Of a DNA stretch of 64,000 nt, positions 41,593 to 50,698 are shown piece after piece. The notes beneath the pieces are model-generated. The model had not been told where the DNA came from, made no database searches, and saw only the letters and a program-made list of their open reading frames with translations. The translations under genes were made by a program, and so were the position numbers. Source of the stretch: Pseudarthrobacter phenanthrenivorans Sphe3. GTDB taxonomy: Bacteria; Actinomycetota; Actinomycetes; Actinomycetales; Micrococcaceae. Where the stretch lies: the NCBI RefSeq assembly GCF_000189535.1, contig NC_015145.1, forward strand, positions 3,286,001-3,350,000, given 5' to 3'. Within the stretch, counting starts at the first letter, position 1. Each line of letters opens with the position of its first letter.

Positions 41593-42474
41593 GTGGCCAC
41601 GACTCGAAACTTCCCCAGACGGCGGGCAGCACTACCCGCAGTCCTCGCCCTCCTGCTGGCAACCACCTCCTGCAGTGCGGAAGTCCAGCGCGGCTGGCTT
41701 CCCGGCGAGCGCGACACCACGGACAACACCACACTGATCACGGATCTCTGGGTCAACTCGTGGATCGCTGCCCTCATTATCGGGATCATCACGTGGGGGC
41801 TCATGATCTGGGTGATCGTTGCCTACCGCCGCCGGAAGAACACCGTGGGTTTTCCGGCACAGATGAGCTACAACCTGCCGCTGGAAGTCTTCTACCTCTC
41901 TGTTCCGCTGATGATCATCGGTGTCCTGTTCGTCTTCACCGACCGGGACCAGCGCGCCATTGACGAGCGCTTCCCGGCCCCGGACGTGGTGATCGACGTG
42001 CGGGGCAAGCAGTGGTCCTGGGACTTCAACTACGTCAAGGAGGACGTCCACGAGGATCCCGGCCAGCAGGCCCGCCTGACCGGCGACTGGGGCACGCCGG
42101 AGCGGCTGCCCACCCTGTACCTGCCGGTGGACAAGAAGGTGGAGATCCAGGTGAACTCCCGCGACGTCCAGCACTCGTTTTGGGTGGTGGAGTTCCTGCA
42201 GAAACGGGACATGTACCCCGGCGAAAACCAGTACAACCGCTACATCAGCATCACCCCCACCCGCACGGGCCAGTTCACGGGCAAGTGCGCGGAACTCTGC
42301 GGGGAGTACCACTCCGAGATGCTCTTCAACGTCCGGGTGGTAACGCAGCAGGAGTACGACAGCCACATTTCCGAGCTTCGGGCCCGCGGCAATACGGGCA
42401 TCCTCGGTGACGAATACGACAGGGCCCCCGGACGGCCCGCACTGGAACCGGCGCAGCAAAGGACGGAACCATAA
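41593..42474 (+). CDS. ctaC: Cytochrome c oxidase subunit II
   Basis: A 293-residue subunit. A signal with lipobox ATTSCS is followed by two membrane helices ([19 protein letters not shown] and [19 protein letters not shown]), then a cupredoxin domain. The CuA ligands lie in [15 protein letters not shown] near residue 230, with the aromatic electron-entry motif KQWSWDF near residue 138. It passes electrons from cytochrome c to subunit I. The start GTG 41593 follows CGGAGGG. The stop overlaps the ctaD ATG by one base. Confidence 0.93.
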   Translation: MATTRNFPRRRAALPAVLALLLATTSCSAEVQRGWLPGERDTTDNTTLITDLWVNSWIAALIIGIITWGLMIWVIVAYRRRKNTVGFPAQMSYNLPLEVFYLSVPLMIIGVLFVFTDRDQRAIDERFPAPDVVIDVRGKQWSWDFNYVKEDVHEDPGQQARLTGDWGTPERLPTLYLPVDKKVEIQVNSRDVQHSFWVVEFLQKRDMYPGENQYNRYISITPTRTGQFTGKCAELCGEYHSEMLFNVRVVTQQEYDSHISELRARGNTGILGDEYDRAPGRPALEPAQQRTEP

Positions 42475-44228
42475 TGACCACCACCGGCCAGAACCTGGGC
42501 GCCACCAGTGCAACGGCAGCTCCGTCCACAGTCAGGCGGCCCAAGGGCAGCATCGTGGTCAGCTGGATCACGTCCACTGACCACAAGACCATCGGCTACA
42601 TGTACCTGATTTCATCCTTCGTGTTCTTCTGCCTGGCCGGGGTGATGGCGCTGCTCATCCGGGCGGAGCTCTTTGAACCCGGCATGCAGATCCTGCAGAC
42701 GAAGGAGCAGTACAACCAGCTGTTCACCATGCACGGCACCATGATGCTGCTGATGTTCGCCACCCCGCTGTTCGCCGGGTTCGCAAACGTGATCATGCCG
42801 CTGCAGATCGGCGCGCCGGACGTTGCCTTCCCGCGCCTGAATGCACTCGCGTTCTGGTTCTTCCTTTTCGGCTCCACCATTGCGGTGTCCGGCTTCATCA
42901 CCCCGCAGGGCGCCGCATCCTTCGGCTGGTTCGCGTACACCCCGCTGTCCAACACCACCTTCACCCCCGGTGTGGGCGGTGACCTGTGGGTGTTCGGCCT
43001 GGCACTGTCCGGCTTCGGAACCATCCTGGGCGCGGTCAACTTCATCACCACGATCATCTGCATGCGCGCCCCCGGGCTCACCATGTGGCGGATGCCGATC
43101 TTCACGTGGAACACCCTGGTGACCGGCATCCTGGTCCTGATGGCCTTCCCGCCCCTGGCGGCCGCGCTGTTCGCGCTCGGCGCCGACAGGAAGTTCGGCG
43201 CCCACATCTTCGATCCGGCCAACGGCGGTGCCATCCTGTGGCAGCACCTGTTCTGGTTCTTCGGCCATCCAGAGGTGTACATCATCGCGCTGCCGTTCTT
43301 CGGCATCGTCTCCGAGATCTTCCCGGTGTTCAGCCGCAAGCCCCTGTTCGGCTACAAGGGCATTGTGTACGCCACGATCGCCATCGGCGCGCTGTCCGTG
43401 ACGGTCTGGGCCCACCACATGTACGTCACCGGCGCCGTGTTCCTGCCGTTCTTCGCCTTCATGACCATGCTGATCGCGGTGCCTACCGGCGTGAAGTTCT
43501 TCAACTGGATCGGCACCATGTGGGGTGGTTCGCTCACCTTCGAAACCCCGATGCTGTGGAGCATCGGCTTCCTGGCTACATTCCTCTTCGGCGGCCTGAC
43601 CGGCATTATCCTGGCGTCCCCGCCCATGGACTTCCACGTCTCGGACACGTACTTTGTGGTGGCGCACTTCCACTACGTGGTGTTCGGCACCGTGGTGTTC
43701 GCAATGTTCGCGGGGTTCTACTTCTGGTGGCCCAAGTTCACCGGGACCATGCTGAACGAGCGCCTGGGCAAAATCCACTTCTGGCTGCTCTTCCTGGGCT
43801 TCCATGCCACGTTCCTGATCCAGCACTGGCTGGGCGTCCTGGGCATGCCCCGCCGGTATGCGGACTACATGCCCGAGGACGCCTTCACCCCGATGAACCA
43901 GCTATCCACCATCGGTTCGTACCTGCTGGGCATCTCCCTGATCCCCTTCCTCTGGAACGTCTACATCACGTGGCGGACCGGGAAGAAGGTCACCGTGGAT
44001 GATCCGTGGGGCTTCGGAGCCTCGCTGGAGTGGGCAACGTCCTGCCCGCCACCGCGGCACAACTTCACCTCGCTGCCCCGGATCCGTTCGGAGCGGCCTG
44101 CCCTGGACCTGCACCACCCCGAGCTCAGCGTCCGCCTGCACCCGCCGGTCCACGGCCCGGCTGCCGACGTCCTGGGCGCTGCGGACATCGGCGAGCGCGA
44201 CGTCCGCAGCCCCGACCCCAACAAGTAG
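42474..44228 (+). CDS. ctaD: Cytochrome c oxidase subunit I
   Basis: A 584-residue, twelve-helix subunit with the heme and copper ligands of an aa3 oxidase: [10 protein letters not shown] (low-spin heme His), [13 protein letters not shown] (CuB His cross-linked to Tyr), WAHHMY (two CuB His) and VVAHFHYV (heme a3 and a His). It reduces O2 to water and pumps protons. The C-terminal 60 residues are a hydrophilic extension. It pairs with ctaC, but subunits III and IV are not adjacent, so this may be a second oxidase locus. Confidence 0.95.
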   Translation: MTTTGQNLGATSATAAPSTVRRPKGSIVVSWITSTDHKTIGYMYLISSFVFFCLAGVMALLIRAELFEPGMQILQTKEQYNQLFTMHGTMMLLMFATPLFAGFANVIMPLQIGAPDVAFPRLNALAFWFFLFGSTIAVSGFITPQGAASFGWFAYTPLSNTTFTPGVGGDLWVFGLALSGFGTILGAVNFITTIICMRAPGLTMWRMPIFTWNTLVTGILVLMAFPPLAAALFALGADRKFGAHIFDPANGGAILWQHLFWFFGHPEVYIIALPFFGIVSEIFPVFSRKPLFGYKGIVYATIAIGALSVTVWAHHMYVTGAVFLPFFAFMTMLIAVPTGVKFFNWIGTMWGGSLTFETPMLWSIGFLATFLFGGLTGIILASPPMDFHVSDTYFVVAHFHYVVFGTVVFAMFAGFYFWWPKFTGTMLNERLGKIHFWLLFLGFHATFLIQHWLGVLGMPRRYADYMPEDAFTPMNQLSTIGSYLLGISLIPFLWNVYITWRTGKKVTVDDPWGFGASLEWATSCPPPRHNFTSLPRIRSERPALDLHHPELSVRLHPPVHGPAADVLGAADIGERDVRSPDPNK

Positions 44229-44251
44229 CAGCACCACGGCTCGGTTTGGGG

Positions 44252-44845
44252 CTAGGCCGGGCTCACGATGAGGTAGCGCTCGTCCGTGATCTCCCGGCCC
44301 CAGAGGTCCGGCGCCGTCAGCAGGGTCAAGGTGGCCTCCCGGCGGTGGCGGCGCACCAGCTCCAGGCAGCGTTCGGCGGGAATCCCGGCACCTGTCCCCC
44401 ACAGGCCTTCCACGAAGACCATGCTGCCGGCGGGGCGAAGCAGCCGGGCCCAGTGTCCGACGGCGGCATCCGGGTCCGGGAGGGCCCACAACACGTGACG
44501 GGCCAGCACCACGTCGAAGGAAGCCGGGGGCAGCGGGGGCAACGATGCGTCCCCCACCACGAACTCCGCTGCGATCCCGCCACGTGCGGCCTTTGCGCGG
44601 GCAATGTCCACCATTTTTCCGGACAGGTCCACCCCCTGCACCCGGTGTCCTGCCCCGCCCAGCAGCAGGGACAGGGTGCCCGTGCCGCAACCAAGATCGG
44701 CAACGGCGCTGCCGGGCCGCGGAATCAGCGGGAGCAGCAGCGCCTCCCAGGCCTGCCGGACCACGGGATCGGCCAGCCCGTGGTCCGCTTCCTCGTCAAA
44801 ACTTTCGGCCTGGGCGTCCCAGTACTCCCTCACGTCATCGGTCAT
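44252..44845 (-). CDS. SAM-dependent methyltransferase
   Basis: A 197-residue class I methyltransferase. AVADLGCGTGTLSLLL is motif I (SAM binding), GVDLSGKMVDIA motif II and FDVVLARHVLWALPDPDAA motifs III and IV. The opening YWDAQAESFDEEADHGL is typical of UbiE/small-molecule methyltransferases. The substrate is unknown. It sits between ctaD and the hairpin at 44865. Confidence 0.85.
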   Translation of the reverse strand: MTDDVREYWDAQAESFDEEADHGLADPVVRQAWEALLLPLIPRPGSAVADLGCGTGTLSLLLGGAGHRVQGVDLSGKMVDIARAKAARGGIAAEFVVGDASLPPLPPASFDVVLARHVLWALPDPDAAVGHWARLLRPAGSMVFVEGLWGTGAGIPAERCLELVRRHRREATLTLLTAPDLWGREITDERYLIVSPA

Positions 44846-44864
44846 GCGGACCAGTCTTGCAGTT

Positions 44865-44926
44865 GCGACGCGCAGATTCGCTGGCGCACCGGAAATCCGC
44901 GGTGCGCCAGCGAATCTGCGGGTCGC
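44865..44926. repeat. Long intergenic hairpin, 27-bp arms
   Basis: Arms 44865-44891 and 44900-44926 pair with one mismatch and an 8-nt loop (GAAATCCG). The left arm includes CGCAGATTCGCTGGCGCACC. It abuts the DUF2243 stop codon. The geometry equals that of the hairpin at 3739-3804, though the sequence differs. Confidence 0.8.
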
Positions 44927-45466
44927 CTAGAAGCCCGTATCCGGGTGCGTGGGCCGGGGACTACCCCGATATAAAAGCCAGCCCGCCACCATCAAGACCA
45001 CACTGAGGACCAGGAAACCCAGGTCCCACGCCAGCGGCCCGCCCAGGTCGTCCCGCACGTGGTGGATCTGCAGCAGCTGGTGGTTGACCAGGCCCTCGGC
45101 AATGTTGAACACTCCCCAGCCGGCAAGCACCAGCCCGCCGTGGAACCTCCAGTCGGGTGACAGGCGGCCCTGTTGCCGCGCCCGGATGGCCAGCCCGGCA
45201 GCAGCCACCACCAGGACCCACATGGCACTGTGGAACAGGCCGTCCGCGAGGGTGTTCAACTCCAGCCCCGGCACGGTCCTGGTGCTGCCGCTTTCGGTGT
45301 GGCTGAGCATGTGGTGCCACTGCAGCAGCTGGTGCAGGACGATGCCGTCCACAAAGCCGCCCACGCCCATGCCGAACAGGAAGGCGGGCACCTTGGCCGG
45401 CGGGCCCCCCGCTTCCGGAGTTCCGGCACCCCGCGTGCCGCGTGCCGTATGGATTTCCCGGGACAT
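44927..45466 (-). CDS. DUF2243 membrane protein
   Basis: A 179-residue protein with four membrane helices. GMGVGGFVDGIVLHQLLQWHH and LADGLFHSAMWVLVV, then EGLVNHQLLQIHHVRDD, are the DUF2243 pattern, with conserved His residues near the membrane. The family is often found with oxidases or copper genes; function is unknown. No close operon partner. Confidence 0.85.
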   Translation of the reverse strand: MSREIHTARGTRGAGTPEAGGPPAKVPAFLFGMGVGGFVDGIVLHQLLQWHHMLSHTESGSTRTVPGLELNTLADGLFHSAMWVLVVAAAGLAIRARQQGRLSPDWRFHGGLVLAGWGVFNIAEGLVNHQLLQIHHVRDDLGGPLAWDLGFLVLSVVLMVAGWLLYRGSPRPTHPDTGF

Positions 45467-45686
45467 GTTTCCGTTCCCCTTTGGCTTGGTGCACCCCTGT
45501 CACCTTTGTCCGTACCCGCCGTCGGACGCCCTAACCGCCGCCGCCTCCCCTCCTGGCGGCCCAACGCCGGACCCTTGACCCGGGCAGTGGGAGATGGAAG
45601 CGTAGGGCAGGCGGTGGGCCTCAAGCAAAGGGGTGGTTCCGGCACCCAATGGAGCTGCACTGCCACTAAACCACTAGGCGGCATTT

Positions 45687-46220
45687 ATGCGAGCGATGGT
45701 TTACCGCGGCCCGTACAAAATCAGGGTCGAAGAAAAAGACATTCCCAGGATCGAACACCCCGACGACGCGGTCGTCCGGGTCACCACCGGCGCCATTTGC
45801 GGCTCCGACCTGCACCTCTCCCACGGCATGATGCCGGACACCCGGGTGGGAATGACGTTCGGGCACGAGTTCGTGGGCGTGGTCCATGAGGTGGGTTCCT
45901 CCGTGCAGAACCTGGCTGTCGGGGAACGGGTAATGGTCCCCTTCAACGTGTACTGCGGCTCCTGCTGGTTCTGCTCCCGCGGCCTGTACTCCAACTGCCA
46001 CAACGTCAATCCGAACGCGACGGCGGTGGGCGGCATCTACGGCTACTCCCCCACCTGCGGGGGTTACGACGGCGGCCAGGCTGAGTTTGGCAGCAAGCGC
46101 GCGGACGTGAACCACCAGCGGATTGACCCGATCCTGGTGGGAGGACCCTGGGTGATGGCGGGTCTGCGTGCCGTTGCCGCCGTCCGGGCGCTGGCCCGGC
46201 GAGCTTCGGAGCGGACGTGA
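45687..46220 (+). pseudogene. Truncated zinc-dependent alcohol dehydrogenase
   Basis: The first 135 residues are a good zinc alcohol/formaldehyde dehydrogenase N-terminus: GAICGSDLHLSHGMMPDTRV, GHEFVGVV, VMVPFNVYCGSCWFCSRG and GGYDGGQAEF. The sequence then breaks off into 43 unrelated residues and stops; the cofactor domain of about 200 residues is missing. It is a deletion remnant. Its TGA overlaps the GTG of the MBL gene. Confidence 0.8.
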
Positions 46221-47002
46221 CGCAGGCAGAGCAGCGCGGGGCTGGTCTCACCACAATTGCCGACGGCGTCCACCGCATCTCCGAGGCGTACGTCAACTTC
46301 TACCTTGTGGAGAGTCCTGACGGGCTGACCCTGGTTGATTCCGGGCTGCCGGCTTCGTGGAAGACCCTGGACGAAGCCCTGCGCGGCCTGGGGCACTCCC
46401 TCGACGACATCAGGGCCCTGGTCCTGACCCACGCGCACTTCGACCACCTGGGCCTGGCCCACCGGCTGCACTCGCAGTTCGGCGTGCCGGTGTGGGTGCA
46501 TGCAGGTGACGCATTCATCGCCCGCCACCCCTACCGGTACCGGCATGAGAGGTCCCGCTTCGTCTTTGCGCTGTCCCATCCGGGAGGACTGCCCGTCCTG
46601 GCAAGGATGACCGCAGCCGGGGCACTTCGGGTCCGCGGCGTGGACGGGGCGAACGTGTTTCCGTCCGAAGCCGGCCCGGCGGGAACCTTCCTGCTTCCGG
46701 TGCCCGGAGCGCCGGAAGCGGTGTTCTCCCCGGGCCACACGGCCGGGCACTGCGGACTCTACCTGCGCGACCGGGACGTGCTGTTCAGCGGCGATGCACT
46801 CGTCACACTGGACCCCTACACGGGCCGCACCGGGCCGCGGATCGTGGCCGGGGCCGCCACGATGGACAGCCGGCAGAACCTGGACACACTCTCGCAGCTG
46901 GCAGCCACCGGTGCTTCGCTGGTGCTGCCGGGGCACGGCGAACCCTGGACCGGCGGCATTGGCGAGGCAGTGGAAGCTGCGCGCCGGAATGCCGCCGCCT
47001 GA
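46217..47002 (+). CDS. MBL-fold metallo-hydrolase
   Basis: A 261-residue hydrolase with LTLVDSGLP, the zinc motif THAHFDHLG (HxHxDH) near residue 75, FSPGHTAGHCGLYL (His ligand) near residue 175, FSGDAL (bridging Asp) and a final LPGHGEPW. The fold binds two metals; the class includes glyoxalase II-like and quorum-quenching enzymes. The GTG start overlaps the end of the broken dehydrogenase, so expression may depend on its promoter. Confidence 0.85.
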   Translation: MTQAEQRGAGLTTIADGVHRISEAYVNFYLVESPDGLTLVDSGLPASWKTLDEALRGLGHSLDDIRALVLTHAHFDHLGLAHRLHSQFGVPVWVHAGDAFIARHPYRYRHERSRFVFALSHPGGLPVLARMTAAGALRVRGVDGANVFPSEAGPAGTFLLPVPGAPEAVFSPGHTAGHCGLYLRDRDVLFSGDALVTLDPYTGRTGPRIVAGAATMDSRQNLDTLSQLAATGASLVLPGHGEPWTGGIGEAVEAARRNAAA

Positions 47003-47141
47003 CCGCCTGCCAGCCGCCCGCCTTCGTACATTGCTGCCCCGGAGCTTCCAAAGGTCACAGAAAAAACACCCCATTGAAACAATTCAGCAATCTCGCCGGG
47101 GCAAGCTGTGCATACGGGGATACAACAGCAGGAGGCGCATC

Positions 47142-47366
47142 ATGGAGGCACAAAAAGTACTGACGGCCCAGCTCCGCATCGGCGACCAGATCGAAGCGTG
47201 GCACAACGGCAAGCTTTTCCACCGGGGGCGCGTTACCGACGTCGTTCCCGCCCTTGAACTCTTCTGGATCCTGGATGCCAGGACCGGCACGCGGAAGCTG
47301 CTGGATCCGGAGGCGCTGGAGATCCGGCACGTGGAGGTGCAGGCCAAGCCGCTCGCCCCGGCCTGA
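47142..47366 (+). CDS. Hypothetical protein, 74 aa
   Basis: A small protein reading LRIGDQIEAWHNGKLFHRGR and LELFWILDARTGTRKLLDPE. The predicted short beta strands suggest a small barrel, perhaps SH3-like. AGGAGGCGCATC precedes the ATG, a strong ribosome site. No family recognised. Confidence 0.65.
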   Translation: MEAQKVLTAQLRIGDQIEAWHNGKLFHRGRVTDVVPALELFWILDARTGTRKLLDPEALEIRHVEVQAKPLAPA

Positions 47367-47435
47367 CCGCTCTGGTGCAGGCAGGCACCCGGGAGCGGGG
47401 ATCAGCACCGGCACGGTGACCGGCACGGGCAGGAC

Positions 47436-47450
47436 AGTAAGCATGCTTAC
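47436..47450. promoter_or_regulatory. Perfect TAAGCATGCTTA palindrome
   Basis: AGTAAGCATGCTTAC contains the exact 14-bp palindrome GTAAGCATGCTTAC (47437-47450), 69 bp before the GlsB-type start. It is the best copy of the family also seen at 9018, 9042, 27159 and 37429. Confidence 0.55.
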
Positions 47451-47518
47451 AATAGAGCCATTGCGGCACCCTGCGGCAGTCCGGGCCGAGCCCGGTAACC
47501 ACCATGAAGGAGCACACC

Positions 47519-47782
47519 GTGATTGGTTTCATCGTTGCCGGCCTGATCATCGGCGCACTGGCCCGCCTCATCAAGCCGGGCAAGCAGAACCTCAGCTTGC
47601 TGGCCACCCTCCTGCTGGGCCTCGTGGGCTCGGTCATCGGCGGAGTAGTGGCGTCCCTGCTTGGGACGGGGGACATTTTTGAGCTGAACTTCCTGGGCTT
47701 CATCGTGGCCGTCATTGCCGCGGTACTCCTGGTGGGCACGGCCGAAGCCCTCGTCGGCCGGCGGAGGTCAGTGCGCCGCTAG
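47519..47782 (+). CDS. GlsB/YeaQ/YmgE family stress membrane protein
   Basis: An 87-residue protein with three membrane helices and the family pattern VIGFIVAGLIIGALARLIKP, GLVGSVIGGVVASLLG and NFLGFIVAVIAAVLL. The GTG at 47519 is chosen because AAGGAGCACACC precedes it; ATG 47504 would hide that site. Stress-inducible and of unknown action. Confidence 0.85.
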   Translation: MIGFIVAGLIIGALARLIKPGKQNLSLLATLLLGLVGSVIGGVVASLLGTGDIFELNFLGFIVAVIAAVLLVGTAEALVGRRRSVRR

Positions 47783-47804
47783 CAGCACGGCCGCACTCCA
47801 GCCA

Positions 47805-47865
47805 AAAGCGGGGCCACTTCCTGCCTGTCCGATGTCTCGGAAGAGGGAGAAAGCGGCCCCGCTTT
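47805..47865. terminator. Bidirectional hairpin
   Basis: AAAGCGGGGCC (47805-47815) and GGCCCCGCTTT (47855-47865) pair perfectly; CTTCC and GGAAG add an inner stem. It lies between the convergent GlsB-type and nhaA genes. Confidence 0.75.
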
Positions 47866-47884
47866 GCTGTTCCCGGGGGCGGCT

Positions 47885-49237
47885 TCAGGTGCGGTCCTGG
47901 TACACGTCCGGGATGCCGTCCTGGTCCGCGTCCACCTTCTCCAGTTCTTCCGTGGCCCGGTACTGCCGGTTCCTGGTGGTGAGCACGGCCGTGGCCAGCA
48001 GCGCCGCGAGCAGGGACGCCGCCAGGATGCCCACCTTGGCGTGGTCGTCGTGCAGGCTGCCGTGGCCGAAGCTCAGCTCGGCCACCAGCAGGGACACCGT
48101 GAACCCGATGCCGGCCAGCAGCGCCACACCAAAAATGTCGATCCACTTGAAGGACTTGTCCAGCTCGGCCCTGGTGGCCTTGGTCAGGATCCATGTGGTC
48201 CCGAGGATGCCGATCGGCTTGCCCAGGACCAGGCCCGCGATGATGCCCAGGGCCACCGGGTCCGCCAGGGCGGAGCCCAGCCCTTCCCAGCCGCCTACCG
48301 CCACGCCTGCCGAGAAGAACGCGAAGATGGGCACCGCGATCCCCGCGGAGATGGGCCGGAACCGGTGTTCGAAAATCTCCGCCAGCCCCGGTCCCGCGTC
48401 GGGTCCTCCGGCGGCCTGCGAACGGATCACGGGGACGGCGAAGCCCAGCAGCACACCGGCCACGGTTGCGTGGATGCCGGAGGCATGGACCAGCGCCCAG
48501 GTGACCACACCGAGCGGCAGCAGGATGACCCAGGCGGCGGGGGCTTTCATGCCGAAGAAGTGGCGGTACTTGTGGGCCAGGAACGCGTAGATGGCCAGCG
48601 GGATGAGGGCCAGGAGCAGCGGCGTGACATCCAGGTCGCTGGTGTAGAAGAAGGCGATGATGGTGATGGCGATGAGATCGTCCACCACGGCCAGCGTCAG
48701 CAGGAAGATCCGCAGCGCGCTGGGCAGGTGGGAGCCGATGATGGCAAGGACAGCCACGGCGAAGGCGATGTCCGTGGCGGTGGGAATCGCCCAACCGCGA
48801 AGGGTCTCCGGGCTGGCAAGGTTGATCGCGGCGTAGATCAGTGCCGGGACAATAACCCCGCCCGCGGCCGCGGCAACGGGAACGATGGATTTGCTGATCT
48901 GGCGAAGGTCCCCGGCAACAAACTCGCGTTTGAGTTCCAGGCCCACCAGGAAGAAGAAGATGGCCAGCAGCCCGTCCGCCGCCCACGCACCGAGACTGAG
49001 TTCCAGGTGCCAGGGCTCATAGCCCACCTTGAAGTCGCGGAGGGCAAAGTAGCTGTCCGACGCCGGCGAGTTGGCCCAGATGAGGGCGATCACCGCCGCG
49101 GCCACCAGCAGGGCGCCGCCCACGGTTTCCTTGCGGAGGATTTCGCCGATGCGGAGCGCCTCGGCGTAGCTGCCGCGGGAAAAGACCGTGGACTTACGGG
49201 GGCCTGACGGCGGATTGGATGGCGAAGTCTGGTTCAT
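47885..49237 (-). CDS. nhaA: Na+/H+ antiporter NhaA
   Basis: A 450-residue antiporter with about twelve helices. The ion-binding pair is visible in [34 protein letters not shown] segments complete the NhaA core. It exchanges Na+ for H+ to control pH and salt. The extreme C-terminus reads [17 protein letters not shown], a DxDxDG-type calcium-binding loop, which is unusual for NhaA. It stands alone. Confidence 0.92.
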   Translation of the reverse strand: MNQTSPSNPPSGPRKSTVFSRGSYAEALRIGEILRKETVGGALLVAAAVIALIWANSPASDSYFALRDFKVGYEPWHLELSLGAWAADGLLAIFFFLVGLELKREFVAGDLRQISKSIVPVAAAAGGVIVPALIYAAINLASPETLRGWAIPTATDIAFAVAVLAIIGSHLPSALRIFLLTLAVVDDLIAITIIAFFYTSDLDVTPLLLALIPLAIYAFLAHKYRHFFGMKAPAAWVILLPLGVVTWALVHASGIHATVAGVLLGFAVPVIRSQAAGGPDAGPGLAEIFEHRFRPISAGIAVPIFAFFSAGVAVGGWEGLGSALADPVALGIIAGLVLGKPIGILGTTWILTKATRAELDKSFKWIDIFGVALLAGIGFTVSLLVAELSFGHGSLHDDHAKVGILAASLLAALLATAVLTTRNRQYRATEELEKVDADQDGIPDVYQDRT

Positions 49238-49332
49238 GAAGGCTCCTGGGCTGTGGGGTCGACAAAACTATGCCGACCAGACTTCCCGGCGCACCTTCCC
49301 TCCATCCTACGGGACGGGGCAAGCGGGCCGGC

Positions 49333-50001
49333 TTAGACTGCCCGCCGTGGCGCGGAAGCCCCCCGGCCGTCCATCTTGATGGCCTTGATCGCTGTGTCCA
49401 GGTAGTTCCGCGACTCCGCCGAGTTGGCCAGCTGCACCAGCTCGGCCGCCACCACCACCAGCTTCACGTTCCGGTGGCTGCTGGTGCTCACGAGCATCTG
49501 GAACGCGTCCTCGGAGCCCATCTTCAGCTGGCCCATCAGGATTCCGCGCGCCTGGTCGATGACCGAGCGGGTGGAGGTGGCCCCCTTCACGGCCTCGCGT
49601 GCCGTCTGCTCGGTTTCGCGCTGGAGGGTTGAGGTGAGGTCGATCATCACCCCTTCCATGCAGGTCACCGTGCCGCCCTCCACAATGCCGTCCCCTGAGG
49701 TCAAAACCCGCCTGGTCCTCCCCTGGGCATCGATGATGCGGTGGTACATGCAGAAATAGCCGCCTGCCTGGGCAACCTGGGCCACGATCTGTTCGCACCG
49801 GGGCTTGTCGTCCGGATGTTTGTGCGAGAACAGCAGTTCCAGCGTTGGGACGACGTCGCCGCGCTGGTAGCCGTGCAGTTGGAACATGCCGTCTGACCAG
49901 GTGATCTTTTTGGTCCGAAGATCGACGCGGAACGTGCCCGCGACGCACTGGTTGTCTCCAAGTGCGCTCGAGTAGGTGTAGGGTCCGGTCAGCTCCGTCA
50001 A
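49333..50001 (-). CDS. PAS and ANTAR domain regulator
   Basis: A 222-residue protein. Residues 15-110 form a PAS fold (FRVDLRTKKITWSDGMFQLH, HPDDKPRCEQIV, YHRIIDAQGRTRRVLTSGDG) and residues 150-215 an ANTAR domain (RSVIDQARGILMGQLKMGSE, FQMLVSTSSHRNVKLVVVAA). It should act as a sensory antiterminator. The start TTG 50001 follows ACAAGGAGG; a longer GTG frame would swallow that site. Diverges from the copper operon. Confidence 0.83.
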   Translation of the reverse strand: MTELTGPYTYSSALGDNQCVAGTFRVDLRTKKITWSDGMFQLHGYQRGDVVPTLELLFSHKHPDDKPRCEQIVAQVAQAGGYFCMYHRIIDAQGRTRRVLTSGDGIVEGGTVTCMEGVMIDLTSTLQRETEQTAREAVKGATSTRSVIDQARGILMGQLKMGSEDAFQMLVSTSSHRNVKLVVVAAELVQLANSAESRNYLDTAIKAIKMDGRGASAPRRAV

Positions 50002-50107
50002 GGGCCACCTCCTTGTAGCGTCCAACACGTCCACCGGCCGTTGGGCACAGTTCGCACTCCTTTAAGTATGGCGGGGCAGGACGCCTGCGGGTAGTGGCCC
50101 TGCCCCC

Positions 50108-50175
50108 ACCCCCAAACCAGGGGGTAGGGAGTACGCTCAAAAGTGCTTGACGCGGATACCCCCTAGGGGTATATT
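50108..50175 (+). promoter_or_regulatory. CsoR-type operator within the copZ-copB promoter
   Basis: TTGACG (50147-50152) and TATATT (50170-50175) are 17 bp apart. The palindrome ATACCCCCTAGGGGTAT (50156-50172) fills the spacer and resembles known CsoR copper-repressor sites. A second GC dyad, ACCCCC-N6-GGGGGT, lies at 50108-50125. No csoR gene is in the window. Confidence 0.8.
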
Positions 50176-50300
50176 CGAGGTGTTGTCAGTGAAGTGGTAT
50201 GTCCCGGCGGCGCCCCCAGCACCGCCTTCACAGCCGTTCAACCCCAGCACCTACCAAGATCCACAAGAAGTGATCCCTCATCAAGGAATTGGAAGCTGAC

Positions 50301-50645
50301 ATGTTTGACATCGAGAACCGCACCTCACTCCCCCTGGCCGCCGCCCCTGCCGGCACCGGCTGCGGCTGCTGCTCCCCCGCAGGCCATGCACCCAAGGCTC
50401 CTGCCGCCGTCGTAATGTCCGACGCCGGTGCCTCCGCCCAGCGGACGTTCTCCCTGGAGGGCCTCACCTGCGGGCACTGCGTCCAGACAGTCCAGAAAGC
50501 CGTCTCCGCCCTCGAAGGCGTCGAGTCTGCATCGGTTGACCTCGTCCCCGGTGGCCGCTCCGGCCTCACGGTGGCAGGCCCCGTTTCAGAAGCGGCAGTC
50601 CGGCAGGCCGTCACCTCGGCCGGGTACACCCTGGCTTCCAACTGA
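50301..50645 (+). CDS. copZ: Heavy-metal-associated domain copper chaperone
   Basis: A 114-residue protein. The C-terminal 67 residues are an HMA domain with the metal motif GLTCGHCVQTV. The N-terminus is extended and contains GCGCCSPAGH, giving three extra cysteines. It should carry Cu(I) to the P-type ATPase encoded 53 bp downstream. The start ATG 50301 follows TTGGAAGC. Expression should respond to copper through the CsoR-like site. Confidence 0.85.
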   Translation: MFDIENRTSLPLAAAPAGTGCGCCSPAGHAPKAPAAVVMSDAGASAQRTFSLEGLTCGHCVQTVQKAVSALEGVESASVDLVPGGRSGLTVAGPVSEAAVRQAVTSAGYTLASN

Positions 50646-50698
50646 CTTTCGCGCCGGGGCTGCTGCCCCGGAACGCGGCACCCTCCAAGGAGGAACAG

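Noticed and set aside
42612..43826. Leftward 404-residue frame opposite ctaD
   Set aside because: Shadow of a highly conserved oxidase subunit; composition is His/Glu/Gly-rich with no domain.
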